NCBI GenBank assembly: GCA_035528035.1
Contig: DATKZI010000037.1
Location: 77,707-141,706, forward strand
Direction: 5' to 3'
DNA: 64,000 nt
Origin: JABLTI01 sp035528035
Lineage (GTDB): Archaea; Asgardarchaeota; Heimdallarchaeia; JABLTI01
Shown: one piece after another, positions 63,645-64,000 of the stretch
How positions within the stretch are numbered: position 1 is the first letter of the stretch
How the letters are laid out: each line of letters begins with the position of its first letter
Program-made: the position numbers and the translations under genes
Notes under the pieces: model-generated
What the model saw: the letters and a program-made list of their open reading frames with translations, nothing else
Databases searched by the model: none
Told to the model about the DNA's origin: nothing

Positions 63645-64000
63645 ATGAAGGAAATCAATGTTGGTGAGATAAAAGGGCAGCCTGGAAAGATTATTTATGA
63701 GTATTTAAATGTATTAGAGCATCCAACTGGCACAATAGAACGTTTACCTATAATCATTGCTCAAGGAAAAATCGATGGTCCCATTCTTTGGCTTACTGCA
63801 AACATACATGGTGATGAATATACCGGTATACCTGTTATTCACAATATAATTAATAATTTAGATTTAAATCAATTAAAAGGAGCTATTATTGCTATACCAA
63901 CACTTAATCCAGCAGGATCAAGAACAACTTCAAGATATCCTTATTATGATAAAAAAGATCCGAATAGATTATTTCCAGATGGAAATCCATTCAAAGAGAA
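63645..64000 (+). CDS. Succinylglutamate desuccinylase/aspartoacylase-like protein, partial
   Basis: The 5' part of a gene that runs past the window end; 118 complete codons are visible. The zinc-binding H-x2-E of M14-type AspA/AstE proteins is seen in LTANIHGDEYTG, and IPTLNPAGSRTTSRYPYYDKKD plus DPNRLFPDG contain the typical NPAG and DPNR substrate-binding segments. A ribosome binding site AGGAG lies nine bases before the ATG. It probably deacylates an N-acyl amino acid or related amide. Confidence 0.85.
   Translation, partial: MKEINVGEIKGQPGKIIYEYLNVLEHPTGTIERLPIIIAQGKIDGPILWLTANIHGDEYTGIPVIHNIINNLDLNQLKGAIIAIPTLNPAGSRTTSRYPYYDKKDPNRLFPDGNPFKE

Overview
The window is AT-rich DNA from an archaeon, most likely an Asgard archaeon. 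The archaeal signature is clear: a proteasome-activating nucleotidase, aIF6, ribosomal protein LX (eL20), prefoldin alpha, FtsY, an A-type ATPase subunit D, D-aminoacyl-tRNA deacylase of the DtdA type, uL11, GTPBP1-like GTPase and an ADP-forming acyl-CoA synthetase. The Asgard inference rests mainly on an Arf/Sar-family small GTPase carrying an extra C-terminal domain (49216-50175), supported by large secreted proteins with thrombospondin type 3-like calcium repeats and single C-terminal membrane anchors. The lineage within Asgard cannot be decided from this sequence. Start codons are often TTG or GTG, and several are preceded by GGTGAT/GAGGTG-like ribosome binding sites. I recognised no rRNA, tRNA, CRISPR array, insertion sequence or prophage.

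Layout. 44-6.7 kb: thioredoxin reductase-like flavoprotein, GTPBP1-like GTPase, a coiled-coil protein, a MoxR AAA+ ATPase with its VWA partner, and a two-finger zinc protein. 7.1-13.2 kb: a one-carbon block with a flavin/iron-sulfur protein of the dihydromethanopterin reductase type, a dihydropteroate synthase-like protein, then gcvH-gcvPA-gcvPB. 13.2-20 kb: a COG3199 NAD-kinase-like protein, prolyl oligopeptidase plus macrodomain, and a large surface protein. 20.1-26.7 kb: uL11, acyl-CoA synthetase, a metallo-beta-lactamase nuclease with a PCNA-binding-like tail next to a ParB-like protein, DtdA and ornithine carbamoyltransferase. 27-30.4 kb: a second, larger calcium-repeat surface protein. 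30.4-33.9 kb: tautomerase, DinB-like protein, and the conserved aIF6-eL20-prefoldin-FtsY cluster. 34-37.3 kb: DHH phosphoesterase, M24 peptidase, DUF123 GIY-YIG protein and COG1751 protein. 37.3-41.6 kb: an anchored extracellular phospholipase D/lamin-tail protein between two small, possibly paralogous proteins, then lipoate-protein ligase. 41.7-50.2 kb: mostly small, membrane and acetyltransferase genes, an Lrp regulator and the Arf-like GTPase. 50.4-53.7 kb: an ABC-2 exporter (one ATPase, two permeases). 53.7-64 kb: ITPase, membrane coiled-coil protein, RimI-like acetyltransferase, PAN, ATPase subunit D, ATP-type PEP carboxykinase, HEAT-repeat protein, DegV, an anchored surface protein and the start of an aspartoacylase-like gene cut by the window end.

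How the genes work together. The glycine cleavage proteins, the pterin genes and lipoate ligase (which can charge GcvH) point to glycine/C1 metabolism on a methanopterin-like carrier. GcvT and dihydrolipoamide dehydrogenase are not seen here. PEP carboxykinase and ADP-forming acyl-CoA synthetase fit peptide or organic-acid heterotrophy, in keeping with the peptidases. The least explained parts are the Arf GTPase fusion, the nuclease/ParB-like pair, the PLD-lamin-tail locus and the two calcium-repeat surface proteins.
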